The notes: generated by a model not told the origin, from the letters alone. Shown: positions 1 through 8,448, counted from the first letter of the stretch. The stretch is DNA of 52,458 nt from an uncultured Clostridium sp. (GCA_947253885.1 CAMYAO010000015.1:1-52458), one strand, 5' to 3'. Made by a program: numbers and translations.

Positions 1-657
1 GATCCAGCCTTTCTTTACTTCGCCGGTTTTCTTATCTAAATAGTAGTAGTAACCGTTGATCTTTTTTCTGCCGAAAAGCTGTCTGCCGTTATTGTCGGCA
101 TAGTAGTATTGCTTTCCGTTTTCTGTGATCCAACCTTTTTGCATTTTACCGTCCGGATTGGAAAAATAATAATAAAAGCCGTTATCTTTTTGTCTTCCGA
201 TTTTCATTTTTCCGGAATAGATGCCGAATAAATAATAATAACCGTCAATTTTTCGCATTCCTTTTTTCATTTCACCGGTCTTAAGATCAAAGAAATAATA
301 AAACTTTCCAATCTTTTGTTTTCCGGTCAAAGGTACACCGTTCCGGTAATAGTATTTTTTTTCGTTTTCTGTGATCCAACCTTTTTTTTCTGCCGGCTGT
401 TCTCCCGGATCAGAAGGATTGGAAGGCTGCTCGGTAGTCTTTTTAGGTGGTGTCGGATCGGTGTGACCGGTGTCTTCCTGTTTGGCAGATGGTTCTGTGC
501 GGTCTGTGGTGGAATCTGTCGATTGAGGTGTTGATGCCTCGACTTTTGTGTCGGAGGCAGTTGTCTCAGCTTTAACAGATGTATGAGATATACTGAAAGC
601 AGTAAATCCCAAAACGGTACAACATGCGAGTGTTAGTAGTGTTTTTTTCTTTTTCAT
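1..657 (-). CDS. Secreted cell-wall-binding repeat protein (C-terminus outside window)
   Basis: The frame is open from an ATG at 657 leftward to base 1, giving 219 codons with no stop, so the 3' part lies outside the window. AAAGGGA lies just upstream of the ATG. The protein starts with a lysine-rich N-terminus and hydrophobic stretch (signal peptide, about residues 1-31, likely cut after VKA). A Thr/Pro/Glu-rich linker runs to about residue 95. Repeats of about 20 residues follow, rich in GW, YYY and DxxTG (for example GWITENGKQYYY). These resemble choline/glucan-binding (CW_binding_1) repeats that attach proteins to the cell wall. No enzymatic domain is visible; one may lie beyond the window edge. 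Confidence 0.85.
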   Translation of the reverse strand, partial: MKKKKTLLTLACCTVLGFTAFSISHTSVKAETTASDTKVEASTPQSTDSTTDRTEPSAKQEDTGHTDPTPPKKTTEQPSNPSDPGEQPAEKKGWITENEKKYYYRNGVPLTGKQKIGKFYYFFDLKTGEMKKGMRKIDGYYYLFGIYSGKMKIGRQKDNGFYYYFSNPDGKMQKGWITENGKQYYYADNNGRQLFGRKKINGYYYYLDKKTGEVKKGWI

Positions 658-763
658 ATACAATGTCCCTTTTAAAAAATCATACTAGTTATATTTTAGT
701 GCTTTTAGAAGAAAAAACAAATAAAAAAAAATTAAGTTTTTATTACAGATATAAGTGGAATTA

Positions 764-800
764 TAAAACAGTCATCGAAAATGTTTCGATGACTGTTTTA
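764..800 (-). terminator. Terminator hairpin after the ferritin-like gene
   Basis: A perfect 16-bp inverted repeat (765-780 and 784-799) has a 3-base loop, with A-rich and T-rich ends. It lies 12 bases past the stop of the minus-strand ferritin-like gene and upstream of the cell-wall protein gene. It would end minus-strand transcription. Confidence 0.75.
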
Positions 801-811
801 TCGTAGCAGGT

Positions 812-1195
812 TTATTTTAACAACTCTAAAATTTGTCCCATAATCTCCGCATGTCGATATTCGTCTTCTATGATTTGCTCTAATTTCGGGCATTCTTCTG
901 CATTTTTCCTGATTGATTCCGATGCGGCAGCCTCTCCTTTTTGAAACATGGCAATCATTGCAGTAAGTCCGTGTGCTTTTACACCGGCTATCCACTGAGC
1001 CGCAATTTCTGGATTGGATTCTAATGTTTGTCCGGTAATAGAACGATAGATTGCTCCGTGCCGTCCTTCATCAGCAGCTACCTGAAGCAGTAACTGTCGA
1101 ATTTTCGGATTATCAGTACATTCCGCAATTTTTTGATAACCGAGAACGGCATCAATTTCTCCCTGCTGAGTCTTTAAAAGTGATTCTAAATTCAT
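812..1195 (-). CDS. Rubrerythrin-type ferritin-like diiron protein
   Basis: A 127-residue four-helix-bundle protein of the rubrerythrin/ferritin-like family, expected to bind a diiron centre and reduce peroxide. Carboxylate/His motifs of the fold are visible: QQGEIDAVLGY near the start, AADEGRHG in the middle and IEDEYRHAE near the end. The ATG at 1195 is chosen because AGGAGA lies at normal spacing; an upstream in-frame extension to 1390 would run through the neighbouring rubredoxin gene in another frame. It lacks its own rubredoxin domain, but one is encoded directly upstream on the same strand, so the two probably formed an electron donor/acceptor pair. Confidence 0.85.
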   Translation of the reverse strand: MNLESLLKTQQGEIDAVLGYQKIAECTDNPKIRQLLLQVAADEGRHGAIYRSITGQTLESNPEIAAQWIAGVKAHGLTAMIAMFQKGEAAASESIRKNAEECPKLEQIIEDEYRHAEIMGQILELLK

Positions 1196-1214
1196 TGTAT
1201 TCTCCTGTAAATGA

Positions 1215-1451
1215 TTATGCTTTATTAAACTTGTCTTTTCTCTGCTTGCAACGAGGACATTTCCAATTATCTGGAAGTGCGTGAAATGGGGTTCCCACCT
1301 CGATATTTTGTGTAATATCCCCTTCTTCAGTATCATAGATATAGCCACATATGCTGCAGACATATCCGCCGGTTTTTGCACCTGTATCAATGTTTGTTAC
1401 AGGTGTTGTGGCAGGAGGATTATTAAAAAACGTATTGAAATCAAAGGATAC
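1215..1451 (-). pseudogene. Rubredoxin domain, 5' end lost at a junction
   Basis: Read on the minus strand, the frame ending at the TAA at 1215-1217 encodes a complete rubredoxin fold. It has a YVCSICGYIYD first iron knuckle, an acidic EEGD turn, and a WKCPRCK second knuckle followed by KDKF. All four iron-binding Cys are present. Ahead of the domain is a Pro/Thr/Asn-rich stretch that looks like a linker. No ATG, GTG or TTG start exists in this frame before it runs into DNA that is rarA coding sequence on the other strand. The stop lies about 20 bases before the ferritin-like gene. I infer a rubredoxin, or the C-terminal domain of a larger redox protein, whose 5' end was removed. The 5' boundary given here is approximate. 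Confidence 0.7.
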
Positions 1452-2265
1452 ATTTCCACTATTAAAGATAAAGATTGAAGATGAATTTTTAAGAAAAATT
1501 GCGATAAGTGCAAATGGAGATGCCAGAATAGCATTAAATTTAATGGAAATGCTGGTGATTAACAGTGAAAATTGTAATGGTGAAGTTCATATTACAGAAC
1601 AACTTGTTAAGCAGATTTTGGACGTTCGAACAACAAATTACAATAAAGACGGGGAAGAACACTATAACATTATTTCCGCTTTACATAAATCTATGAGAAA
1701 CAGTGATGTTGATTCGGCAATTTATTGGCTTGGAAGAATGCTGGAAGGAGGAGATGATCCTGTCTATATCGCCAGAAGACTTGTCAGGTTTGCATCTGAG
1801 TATATTGGATTAGCAGACAATTCGGCACTTAATTTAGCTATCAATACATTTCAAGCTTGTCGTTTTTTGAGCCTGCCGGAATGTGATGTTCATTTAACAC
1901 ATTGTGTCATTTATCTGGCTTTAATACCGAAGTCAAATGCAGTCTATAAAGCCGGAGTTGCTGTACAGAAGGATATAAAAAAATCCATTAATGAACCGGT
2001 GCCGCTTCACTTGCGAAATGCAGTAACAAAATTGATGAAAGAAAGCGGATATGGGGAAGAGTATCAATTAGCACATTTTTATGAGAATAAGTTAACAACG
2101 ATGCCTACAAGACCGGATTCAGTCAAAGATAGTATATATTACACTCCGACAGAACAAGGGAATGAAAAGAAATTAAAAGAAAGACTTCATTACATTCAAA
2201 ATTGGAAATGTACACAAATGTACACATTTAACATAGAAAGAAAAAGTATATTGGAAAGAGAATAA
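1351..2265 (+). pseudogene. rarA: RarA/MgsA recombination ATPase, C-terminal fragment
   Basis: From about 1465 the frame matches the C-terminal half of RarA (MgsA), the AAA+ ATPase acting at stalled replication forks. SANGDARIALN closes the AAA+ module, and the tetramerisation/clamp-loader-type domain follows (GEEHYNIISALHKSMRNSD, then LGRMLEGGDDPVYIARRLVRFASE). The N-terminal Walker A, Walker B and sensor 1 region is missing. The first roughly 38 codons of the open frame read antisense through the rubredoxin gene, so the ATG at 1351 is not a genuine rarA start. An intact RarA would be about 430-440 aa; about 265 genuine residues remain. The C-terminus also carries some 20 residues beyond the usual end. 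The ATPase cannot be functional here. Confidence 0.75.
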
Positions 2266-2310
2266 TGAGGTACCTCAAAAGTGAAACTTTTTTGAGCGTA
2301 CCTCATTATT
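2261..2310. terminator. Long inverted repeat after the rarA fragment
   Basis: A long stem starts inside the rarA stop codon: 13 bp outer (AATAATGAGGTAC and its complement) with a continuing CTCAAAA/TTTTGAG inner stem. There is no strong T-tract after it on the plus strand. It could end transcription from either side. Confidence 0.55.
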
Positions 2311-2370
2311 CATAGAAGATCTTTTCATATTTGATTTACAGATTTTCTCATTATCCGTTCAAAAATGCTG

Positions 2371-3132
2371 TTATTTTACTCTAACTATTTTTGCAGCAGA
2401 CCACTTTGCGTTATACCATTTTCCGTTTTCTTTTCGCTGTGCTCTTATTTTTACAATATATTTTCTATTTGATTTCAAATGCTTTATGGTCTTAGAATAT
2501 TTTTTTCCATTTGTATAAATTTTATATTTACCTGAATTGGTTGTTTTGATGGCAATCTGGTATCTATAGACGGTACCTTTTGCTTTCTTATATCTGACTA
2601 CCAACGATTTTCTACCGGATCTGACAGAAATCAGCTTTGTCTTGGCTGGTGACAAAATCTGTTCTATTACTTTTATAGAATAACTTGCCGAAGATGAATC
2701 CGTGTTATCATAGAACATATCGTTTACCAGATAATAGGTCGTATTTCTTTGAAGAGTGGGTGCAATATATGTATTTCCGGGTTTAGTCGGTTTCACAGAA
2801 GCGCTGCCTGTACTTATAAAATCAATGGATCGGTAGTTCTTGTTTTTTAGAGAAGTTCTTATTTCGCCTTGATAATTGGCTCCCTGATTGAACCACTTTT
2901 TCACACTCATTTTTACTTTATAGGTCACATTTTTTCGATTACTGGTCTTAAAACTAAAGTATTGCATTGGATAATAATCTTTTATTAAATTATCTTCCAA
3001 TATAGTTGAGTGATATGCAGTGTTCAATTTTAATTTCTGTGCATTTGTATACGAAGTTCCGGATGCGAAAGCAGGAACAGCCATGAATGCACTTAAAGTA
3101 ACAACAACTCCCGTTCCGATCATTTTTCTCAT
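2371..3132 (-). CDS. Secreted protein of unknown function with Fn3/Ig-like C-terminus
   Basis: 253 residues from the ATG at 3132, which has AAAGGAA at good spacing; a longer in-frame extension to 3264 adds a non-signal-like leader. Residues 1-26 form a signal peptide (hydrophobic core GVVVTLSAFMAV, cleavage near AFA-S). The middle is Lys/Tyr/Ser-rich and predicted beta. The last 85 or so residues (TKLISVRSGRKSLVVRY onward, with YRYQIAIKT and YIVKIRAQR) have the strand pattern of a fibronectin type III module common in Lachnospiraceae surface proteins. No catalytic motif is recognised. The gene is a single unit on the minus strand. Confidence 0.75.
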   Translation of the reverse strand: MRKMIGTGVVVTLSAFMAVPAFASGTSYTNAQKLKLNTAYHSTILEDNLIKDYYPMQYFSFKTSNRKNVTYKVKMSVKKWFNQGANYQGEIRTSLKNKNYRSIDFISTGSASVKPTKPGNTYIAPTLQRNTTYYLVNDMFYDNTDSSSASYSIKVIEQILSPAKTKLISVRSGRKSLVVRYKKAKGTVYRYQIAIKTTNSGKYKIYTNGKKYSKTIKHLKSNRKYIVKIRAQRKENGKWYNAKWSAAKIVRVK

Positions 3133-3466
3133 TTTAATATTTCCTTTCATGTAAGCCGCAAATTTTCTTGGTTGTAAAAAATTGAGGAGATAGAAGCTTC
3201 TCTCTGCAATCTTTTTCATTAAATAAGTTATTCTAATAATATAAAAAATAGGGATGTTTTTCAATAGGTATTTTTATTGGGATATCGGTATAGATGTAAA
3301 AGGAATGAATTGGTAAGAGCAGAAGCTATCTGAAAAGAACTCTTATGATAAGCATTAAGCGGTTGAATATGTAAATATTGTTATTATATCACAACGTATC
3401 TCAATTTGAAGGAAATAAAAAAGCCATGAAATCCTTTGTTTTAAAGGATTTCATGGCAAAAAAATA
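3133..3466. other. Intergenic region between secreted-protein gene and tRNA-Gly
   Basis: About 330 bases, AT-rich, holding the 5' leader of the minus-strand secreted protein and the tRNA terminator at its right end. I see no convincing coding frame and no clear -35/-10 pair. Confidence 0.5.
3423..3463 (-). terminator. Terminator of tRNA-Gly
   Basis: A 15-bp perfect stem (3423-3437 with 3443-3457) with a short loop. Read on the minus strand it is preceded and followed by T/A tracts, immediately downstream of the tRNA 3' end. Confidence 0.85.
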
Positions 3467-3539
3467 AGCGCGAGACGGGACTCGAACCCGCGACCCCGAC
3501 CTTGGCAAGGTCGTGCTCCACCAACTGAGCCACTCGCGC
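3467..3539 (-). tRNA. tRNA-Gly (anticodon GCC)
   Basis: The minus strand folds as a complete cloverleaf. The acceptor stem GCGCGAG pairs with CTCGCGC. A D-arm contains GGCTCAGTTGGT, the anticodon stem CGACC/GGTCG encloses the loop TTGCCAA with anticodon GCC, and the T-arm carries GGTTCGAGTCC. The discriminator is U and no CCA is encoded, so the ends must be added by nucleotidyltransferase. It is a single-gene transcription unit with its own promoter and terminator. Confidence 0.95.
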
Positions 3540-3561
3540 ATACGTGCTAAGCACATTAATT

Positions 3562-3590
3562 AATATACAGCATACAACGGTCTCTGTCAA
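3562..3590 (-). promoter_or_regulatory. Sigma-A promoter of tRNA-Gly
   Basis: On the minus strand, TTGACA (3585-3590) is followed by 17 bases and TATATT (3562-3567), ending 22 bases before the tRNA 5' end. This is a near-consensus vegetative promoter, typical of tRNA genes. Confidence 0.8.
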
Positions 3591-3732
3591 TTAAAAATCA
3601 TAAAAAAAAATGTGTGAATTTAGAAATATTATTCTGAAAATAAAAATAATTAAGCAGATAACATAAGTTAGAATAGACTCATTTATTATTCCTTTGCTAC
3701 AATGAAACACATTAAGAAAATGAGGAATAACT

Positions 3733-4293
3733 ATGCCTATTGTAGAATTGATTGTAATAGCGATCGGGTTGTCGGCAGATGCCTTTGCAGTATCTGTCTG
3801 TAAGGGATTGGCGGATCGGGTGCATCGAAAGAAAACCGCCGTTTTTTGCGGAAGTTATTTTGGAGGGTTCCAGGCGATTATGCCGATACTGGGTTTTGTT
3901 TTGGGAGCTCAGTTTGCGGATAGGATTGCAAAGATCGACCATTGGATCACATTTGTTTTATTGGGACTGATCGGAATTAATATGATCCGTGAGAGTGGCG
4001 GAGAAGAATCCGAGAACGAAAGAAGTGACAGTACAGATATAAGGACGATGTTGCTGTTGGCAGTTGCAACTTCCATTGATGCACTGGCAGTGGGAGTTAC
4101 CTTTGCTTTCCTAAAGGTAAATATTTTGATGTCGGCTGCTTTTATCGGAATTACGACTTTCGGATTATCTGTAATCGGAGTAGTGCTCGGTGTGTTTTTT
4201 GGAAGTAAATTGAGACAGAAGGCCCAGATAGTCGGAGGCGTAATTTTAGTGCTGATGGGATTTCGTATTTTAATCAGCCATTTAATAGGATAA
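3733..4293 (+). CDS. mntP: Manganese efflux pump MntP
   Basis: 186-residue integral membrane protein of the MntP (DUF204) family, which exports Mn2+ and protects against manganese excess. Six hydrophobic segments form two repeats, each with the family's acidic signature: SADAFAVS near residue 15 and SIDALAVG near residue 117. The length matches the family. GAGGAA lies before the ATG. A TACAAT -10-like box at 3698-3703 is 29 bases upstream of the start. No yybP-ykoY manganese riboswitch fold is apparent in the roughly 190-base leader, though this was judged by eye. Confidence 0.92.
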   Translation: MPIVELIVIAIGLSADAFAVSVCKGLADRVHRKKTAVFCGSYFGGFQAIMPILGFVLGAQFADRIAKIDHWITFVLLGLIGINMIRESGGEESENERSDSTDIRTMLLLAVATSIDALAVGVTFAFLKVNILMSAAFIGITTFGLSVIGVVLGVFFGSKLRQKAQIVGGVILVLMGFRILISHLIG

Positions 4294-4329
4294 AGCATTC
4301 CGGATTTTTTGCATACGGAGTGCTTTTTT
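4292..4329 (+). terminator. Terminator of mntP
   Basis: An 11-bp stem (4292-4302 with 4316-4326, one G-U pair) followed by a T run, directly after the mntP stop. The thyA promoter -35 lies within its loop. Confidence 0.8.
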
Positions 4330-4337
4330 GATATAAT
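4309..4337 (+). promoter_or_regulatory. Promoter of thyA-folA
   Basis: TTGCAT (4309-4314), a 17-base spacer and a perfect TATAAT (4332-4337), 50 bases before the thyA ATG. The -35 sits in the loop of the mntP terminator. Confidence 0.7.
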
Positions 4338-4387
4338 GGATAATTAATGTAAAGAAGAGAAAACGCTGTGATTCTGGAGGTACACTT

Positions 4388-5236
4388 ATGAGTTATGCGG
4401 ATCACATATTTATCGATATGTGTAATGATATATTACAAAATGGAACCAGCACTGAGGGAGAAAAGGTTCGCCCGAAATGGGAAGATGGAAGCAGTGCTTA
4501 TACGATTAAGCAGTTCGGTGTCGTAAATCGATATGATCTGTCCAGAGAATTTCCTGCATTGACTTTAAGAAGAACCGCAATAAAAAGCTGTACCGATGAA
4601 ATGCTTTGGATATGGCAGCAGAAGTCTAATAACATTCATGATCTGCACAGTCATATCTGGGACGAATGGGCAGATGAAGAGGGAAGTATCGGCAAGGCAT
4701 ACGGGTACCAGATGTCAGTCAAACATCAATATAAAGAAGGAATGTTTGACCAGGTGGATCGGGTAATTTATGATTTGAAGCACAATCCATACAGTCGGCG
4801 CATTATGACTAATATTTATATGCATCAGGATTTGCATGAGATGCATCTCTATCCATGTGCATACAGTATGACATTCAATGTTTCCAAAAAGCCGGAGTCG
4901 GATAAGCTGATCTTAAACGGTATATTAAATCAACGTTCTCAGGATGTATTGGCTGCAAATAACTGGAATGTATGTCAGTATGCGGTATTGTTACATATGC
5001 TGGCTCAGGTATGTGACATGCAGGTTGGAGAGCTGGTACATGTGATAGCAGACGCCCATATCTATGATAAGCATATTCCGCTGGTCCGGGAATTGATATC
5101 CAGAGAGCCGTTGCCGGCACCTGTTTTTTGGTTGAATCCGGAAATAAAGGATTTTTACCGGTTTACCAGAGATGATGTGAAGTTGGAACATTATGAGACA
5201 GGTCCTCAGATTACCAATATTCCAATTGCGATTTAG
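4388..5236 (+). CDS. thyA: Thymidylate synthase ThyA
   Basis: 282-residue classical thymidylate synthase, making dTMP from dUMP with methylene-tetrahydrofolate as donor. The nucleophile is Cys157 in LYPCAYSM. The dUMP phosphate-binding arginines are in YSRR (137-138) and NQRSQD (about 183), and the DAHIYDKH motif supplies the conserved His/Tyr pair. The residue after the catalytic Cys is Ala, where most ThyA proteins have His, and the QRSQDVLAANNWN segment differs from the common QRSxDxFLGxPFN. This marks a divergent clostridial ThyA subfamily. TGGAGG precedes the ATG. folA follows eight bases after the stop, the usual pairing since FolA regenerates the folate oxidised by ThyA. Confidence 0.93.
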   Translation: MSYADHIFIDMCNDILQNGTSTEGEKVRPKWEDGSSAYTIKQFGVVNRYDLSREFPALTLRRTAIKSCTDEMLWIWQQKSNNIHDLHSHIWDEWADEEGSIGKAYGYQMSVKHQYKEGMFDQVDRVIYDLKHNPYSRRIMTNIYMHQDLHEMHLYPCAYSMTFNVSKKPESDKLILNGILNQRSQDVLAANNWNVCQYAVLLHMLAQVCDMQVGELVHVIADAHIYDKHIPLVRELISREPLPAPVFWLNPEIKDFYRFTRDDVKLEHYETGPQITNIPIAI

Positions 5237-5244
5237 GAGAGAAA

Positions 5245-5745
5245 ATGAAGCTGATTGTTGCCGTAGATAAAAATTGGGGAATCGGATATCAAAATAAATT
5301 ATTGTTATCCATTCCGGAAGATATGAAGTTTTTTCGCAAAATGACGATGGAACAAGTGGTGGTAATGGGAAGAAAAACTCTTGAAAGTTTTCCGAACGGA
5401 AAGCCATTGAAAAATCGCATCAATGTCGTATTGACGAGAGATAGAGAATATACAGCAGAAGGTGCGATTATCGTTCATTCAACAGAAGAACTTTATTCTG
5501 TATTGAAATCCTACCATCAGGATTCGATTTATGTGATAGGCGGAGACAGCATCTATCATTTGTTATTGGATAGCTGTGATATTGCCTATATTACCAGAAT
5601 AAATCAGGAGTTTCAGGCAGATGCATGGTTTCCAAATCTGGAAGAAGATCCGGATTGGATATTGGCAGATGCAGGAGAGCCGTTAGAAGATAACGGTATT
5701 TTCTACAGATTTCAGAGATATGAAAAGAAGGGAGAAAATGACTAG
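5245..5745 (+). CDS. folA: Dihydrofolate reductase
   Basis: 166 residues, typical for bacterial DHFR, reducing dihydrofolate to tetrahydrofolate with NADPH. Visible family features are the N-terminal VAVDKNWGIGYQNKLL (the WGIG Met20-loop equivalent), PEDMKFFRKMT, the VVVMGRKTLESFP NADPH-binding segment, INVVLTR, and YVIGGDSIY near residue 97. GGAGA lies just upstream of the ATG and the gene follows thyA by eight bases, so they are co-transcribed. The stop codon overlaps the start region of the downstream permease. Confidence 0.95.
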   Translation: MKLIVAVDKNWGIGYQNKLLLSIPEDMKFFRKMTMEQVVVMGRKTLESFPNGKPLKNRINVVLTRDREYTAEGAIIVHSTEELYSVLKSYHQDSIYVIGGDSIYHLLLDSCDIAYITRINQEFQADAWFPNLEEDPDWILADAGEPLEDNGIFYRFQRYEKKGEND

Positions 5746-6688
5746 TTTCTTATTTAGCATCAATGTGACATTTCCAATCTTTTTGGTTATGTTACTTGGA
5801 TATTTTTTGAGAAGAATACAGATGGTAAATGAAAATTTTGTTACTGTCTGCAATAAGGTGAATTTTACGATTACACTGCCATGCCTGCTATTTCGGGATC
5901 TGGCAAGTGTGGATATAAAAAACTCTTTTGATGTGAAGTATGTATTGTTTTGTGCGTTTGCGACCAGTGCCGGTTTTTTCGGAGCATGGGCTCTCGGAAA
6001 GCTCTTTGTAAGAGATAAGCACAGTGTCGGAGCATGGGCTCAGGCATCTTTCCGCAGCAGTGCGGCAGTAATGGGTCTTGCATTTATACAAAATCTATAT
6101 GGTCACTCTACAATGGGAGCGCTTATGATTATCGGCGCTGTCCCTTTGTATAATATATACTCTGTAATCGTTCTTACAATTGAGGGAGATTATCCGGAGG
6201 GAGAACGAGATACAGGAAAGGTCAAGCAGACAATTTTAAATATTGCCAAAAATCCGATTGTCATAGGTGTAGTACTTGGAATTGTGATTGGCCTGTTAAA
6301 TAATCCGCTTCCGACATTAGTTAACACAACTATAGACACTGTAGCCAAGACGGCAACCCCGCTTGCACTCATTGCTCTAGGAGCCGGATTCGAGGGACGA
6401 AAGGCAATAAAAAAAATCAAACCAACGTTAGGAGCCTCGTTTTATAAATTGATTTTTCAATCTGCTGTATTTATACCGATTGCAATTGGTTTCGGATATC
6501 GGGGTGAAAAATTGATCGCTCTTTTAATAATGCTTGCAGCGCCGGCGACCCCGAGCTGCTATATTATGGCGAAGAACATGTATAACGACGGAATACTGAC
6601 AGCAAGTGTGGTCGTAGCTACAACCCTACTTGCATCTATTACCTTGACTTGCTGGATTTTCATTTTAAGGACAATGGGATTGATTTGA
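5738..6688 (+). CDS. AEC-family (auxin efflux carrier-like) permease
   Basis: 316 residues with about ten hydrophobic segments arranged as two halves, typical of AEC/malonate-carrier-like bacterial transporters. It begins with FPIFLVMLLGYFLRR and has the conserved PCLLFRDLAS helix end and PATPSCYIMAK in the second half. The ATG at 5738 is chosen because AAGGGAGA is at correct spacing and the start overlaps the folA stop (ATGACTAG). The substrate cannot be told from sequence; position before ilvB could point to an organic acid or amino acid, but that is inference. Confidence 0.85.
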   Translation: MTSFLFSINVTFPIFLVMLLGYFLRRIQMVNENFVTVCNKVNFTITLPCLLFRDLASVDIKNSFDVKYVLFCAFATSAGFFGAWALGKLFVRDKHSVGAWAQASFRSSAAVMGLAFIQNLYGHSTMGALMIIGAVPLYNIYSVIVLTIEGDYPEGERDTGKVKQTILNIAKNPIVIGVVLGIVIGLLNNPLPTLVNTTIDTVAKTATPLALIALGAGFEGRKAIKKIKPTLGASFYKLIFQSAVFIPIAIGFGYRGEKLIALLIMLAAPATPSCYIMAKNMYNDGILTASVVVATTLLASITLTCWIFILRTMGLI

Positions 6689-6720
6689 TTCATTTGAGAT
6701 GAAGCAGAAAGGATTAGCGT

Positions 6721-8448
6721 ATGAAGATAACGGGAAAAAAGTTATTTGTAAAAGCGTTAAAGGAAGAAGGGGTTGAAGAAGTATTTGCATATCCGGGCGG
6801 AATGATTACCGATATTATGGATGAAATACACAGAAATTCGGATATCAGGATGATTTTGCCGAGACATGAACAGGCATTGGTTCATGAAGCGGAAGGATAT
6901 GCAAGAGAAAGCGGAAAAGTAGGAGTCTGTTTAGTGACCAGCGGTCCGGGAGCTACCAATGCTGTGACCGCCATTACAGATGCATACTATGACAGTATAC
7001 CACTGGTGGTTTTTACGGGTCAGGTTTCTTTGAATCTGATCGGAAATGAAGCATTTCAGGAAGTAGATATTGTAGGAATGACTCGAGGAGTAACAAAGTA
7101 CTCTGTTACAGTGAGCCGACGAGAGGATCTCGGGAAGATCCTGAAAATGGCTTTTTATATTGCAAGAACAGGTCGACCGGGACCGGTGTTGATTGATCTT
7201 CCTAAAAACATTCAAAATGAAGTAGGGGATATGGACTATCCGGAAAGTGTGGATATTCGCGGATATAAGCCGAATGAAGGGGTTCATATCGGACAGTTAA
7301 AGAAAGCATATAAGCTGGTAAAAGCGGCGCAAAGACCGTTAATCCTTGCCGGTGGAGGTATTAATATATCCGGAGCCAATGATTTGTTGGACGAGTTTTC
7401 AAGAAAGATGCATATACCGGTTGTTACAACCGTAATGGGAAAAGGTGCCTTAAGAGTGGATCATCCTTTTTATGTGGGAAATTCCGGTATGCATGGCCGT
7501 TATGCGGCAAATAAGGCAGTAAGTGAATGTGACGTACTGTTTTCCATCGGAACCAGATTTAATGACAGAATTACCGGGGATTTAAATGAATTTGCACCAA
7601 AAGCAAAGATTATTCATTTGGATATCGATGCGGCTTCTATTTCCAGAAATGTGGTGGTAGATGTACCGATTGTTGCCGATGCGGTACTTGCACTGGAGAA
7701 GATGCTTGAGTGGGTGGAACCGAAGGATACTTCACATTGGTATAAACAGATTCTGAAATGGGAAGAAGAACATCCGTTGCAGATGAATCGGGATCGCGGT
7801 ATGAATGCACAGATGATCTTTGAAGGTTTTAATCGGGTATATAAAGAAGACACGACGTATGTATGTGATGTGGGTCAGCATCAGATGTGGGCATATCAGT
7901 ATCTGGATATGACAAAAGGAAAACGGATTTTTACTTCCGGAGGTTTGGGAACAATGGGATTTGCATTTCCGGCAGCTCTGGGGGCAAAGGTGGCCAGTCC
8001 TAACCGACAGATTGTATGTGTAAACGGTGATGGCGGTTTCCAGATGAATATGCAGGAAATGGCAACTGCTATGGTGTATCAGATACCGATTACTATTTGT
8101 TTGATGAATAATCATAATTTAGGTATGGTTCGCCAGTTTCAGACATTATTTTACGGAAAGCGTTATTCGATTACGGATTTGACAGTTGCCGGCGGCTATA
8201 ATTTATTTACCGGTCAGGAAAATGCACAAGATGATAAAACGTATTATCCGGATTTTATAAAATGGTCAGAGTCTTATGGGGTTCCGGCTATTCGAGTGAC
8301 AACCGAAGAGGAGATTATTCCGGCTTTAGAAAAAGCAAAAGCGATTACAGACAGACCTGTTGTAATTGAGTTTATTATTTCAGAAGAGGAATTGGTGCTG
8401 CCGGTAGTTAAGGGCGGAAATCCGATGAGCCGGATGATTCTTGAGTAG
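6721..8448 (+). CDS. ilvB: Acetolactate synthase, catalytic subunit
   Basis: 575 residues. This is the ThDP-dependent large subunit that condenses pyruvate to acetolactate, or with 2-oxobutyrate to acetohydroxybutyrate, in valine, leucine and isoleucine synthesis. The catalytic Glu is in LPRHEQALVHEAEGYA (Glu50). The ThDP/Mg2+ motif runs from NGDGGFQMN to MNNHNLGMVRQ. The FAD-region motif VTTVMGKGAL and start ITGKKLFVKAL also fit. GAAAGGA precedes the ATG. It is followed at 11 bases by the regulatory subunit and then ilvE. No T-box or leader peptide fits the 32-base gap before it, so it probably depends on upstream readthrough. Confidence 0.95.
   Translation: MKITGKKLFVKALKEEGVEEVFAYPGGMITDIMDEIHRNSDIRMILPRHEQALVHEAEGYARESGKVGVCLVTSGPGATNAVTAITDAYYDSIPLVVFTGQVSLNLIGNEAFQEVDIVGMTRGVTKYSVTVSRREDLGKILKMAFYIARTGRPGPVLIDLPKNIQNEVGDMDYPESVDIRGYKPNEGVHIGQLKKAYKLVKAAQRPLILAGGGINISGANDLLDEFSRKMHIPVVTTVMGKGALRVDHPFYVGNSGMHGRYAANKAVSECDVLFSIGTRFNDRITGDLNEFAPKAKIIHLDIDAASISRNVVVDVPIVADAVLALEKMLEWVEPKDTSHWYKQILKWEEEHPLQMNRDRGMNAQMIFEGFNRVYKEDTTYVCDVGQHQMWAYQYLDMTKGKRIFTSGGLGTMGFAFPAALGAKVASPNRQIVCVNGDGGFQMNMQEMATAMVYQIPITICLMNNHNLGMVRQFQTLFYGKRYSITDLTVAGGYNLFTGQENAQDDKTYYPDFIKWSESYGVPAIRVTTEEEIIPALEKAKAITDRPVVIEFIISEEELVLPVVKGGNPMSRMILE

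Noticed and set aside
1281..1478. Plus-strand frames over the rubredoxin, including the start of the apparent long rarA gene
   Set aside because: These are antisense to the Cys-rich rubredoxin, which has all four iron ligands in register; no rarA homology appears before about 1465.
3132..3264. Longer N-terminus for the secreted protein gene
   Set aside because: The ATG at 3132 has a good ribosome binding site and gives a classical signal peptide; the extension has neither.
6689..6720. Possible T-box or leader attenuator for ilvB
   Set aside because: The gap is only 32 bases, far too short, and contains only a ribosome binding site.
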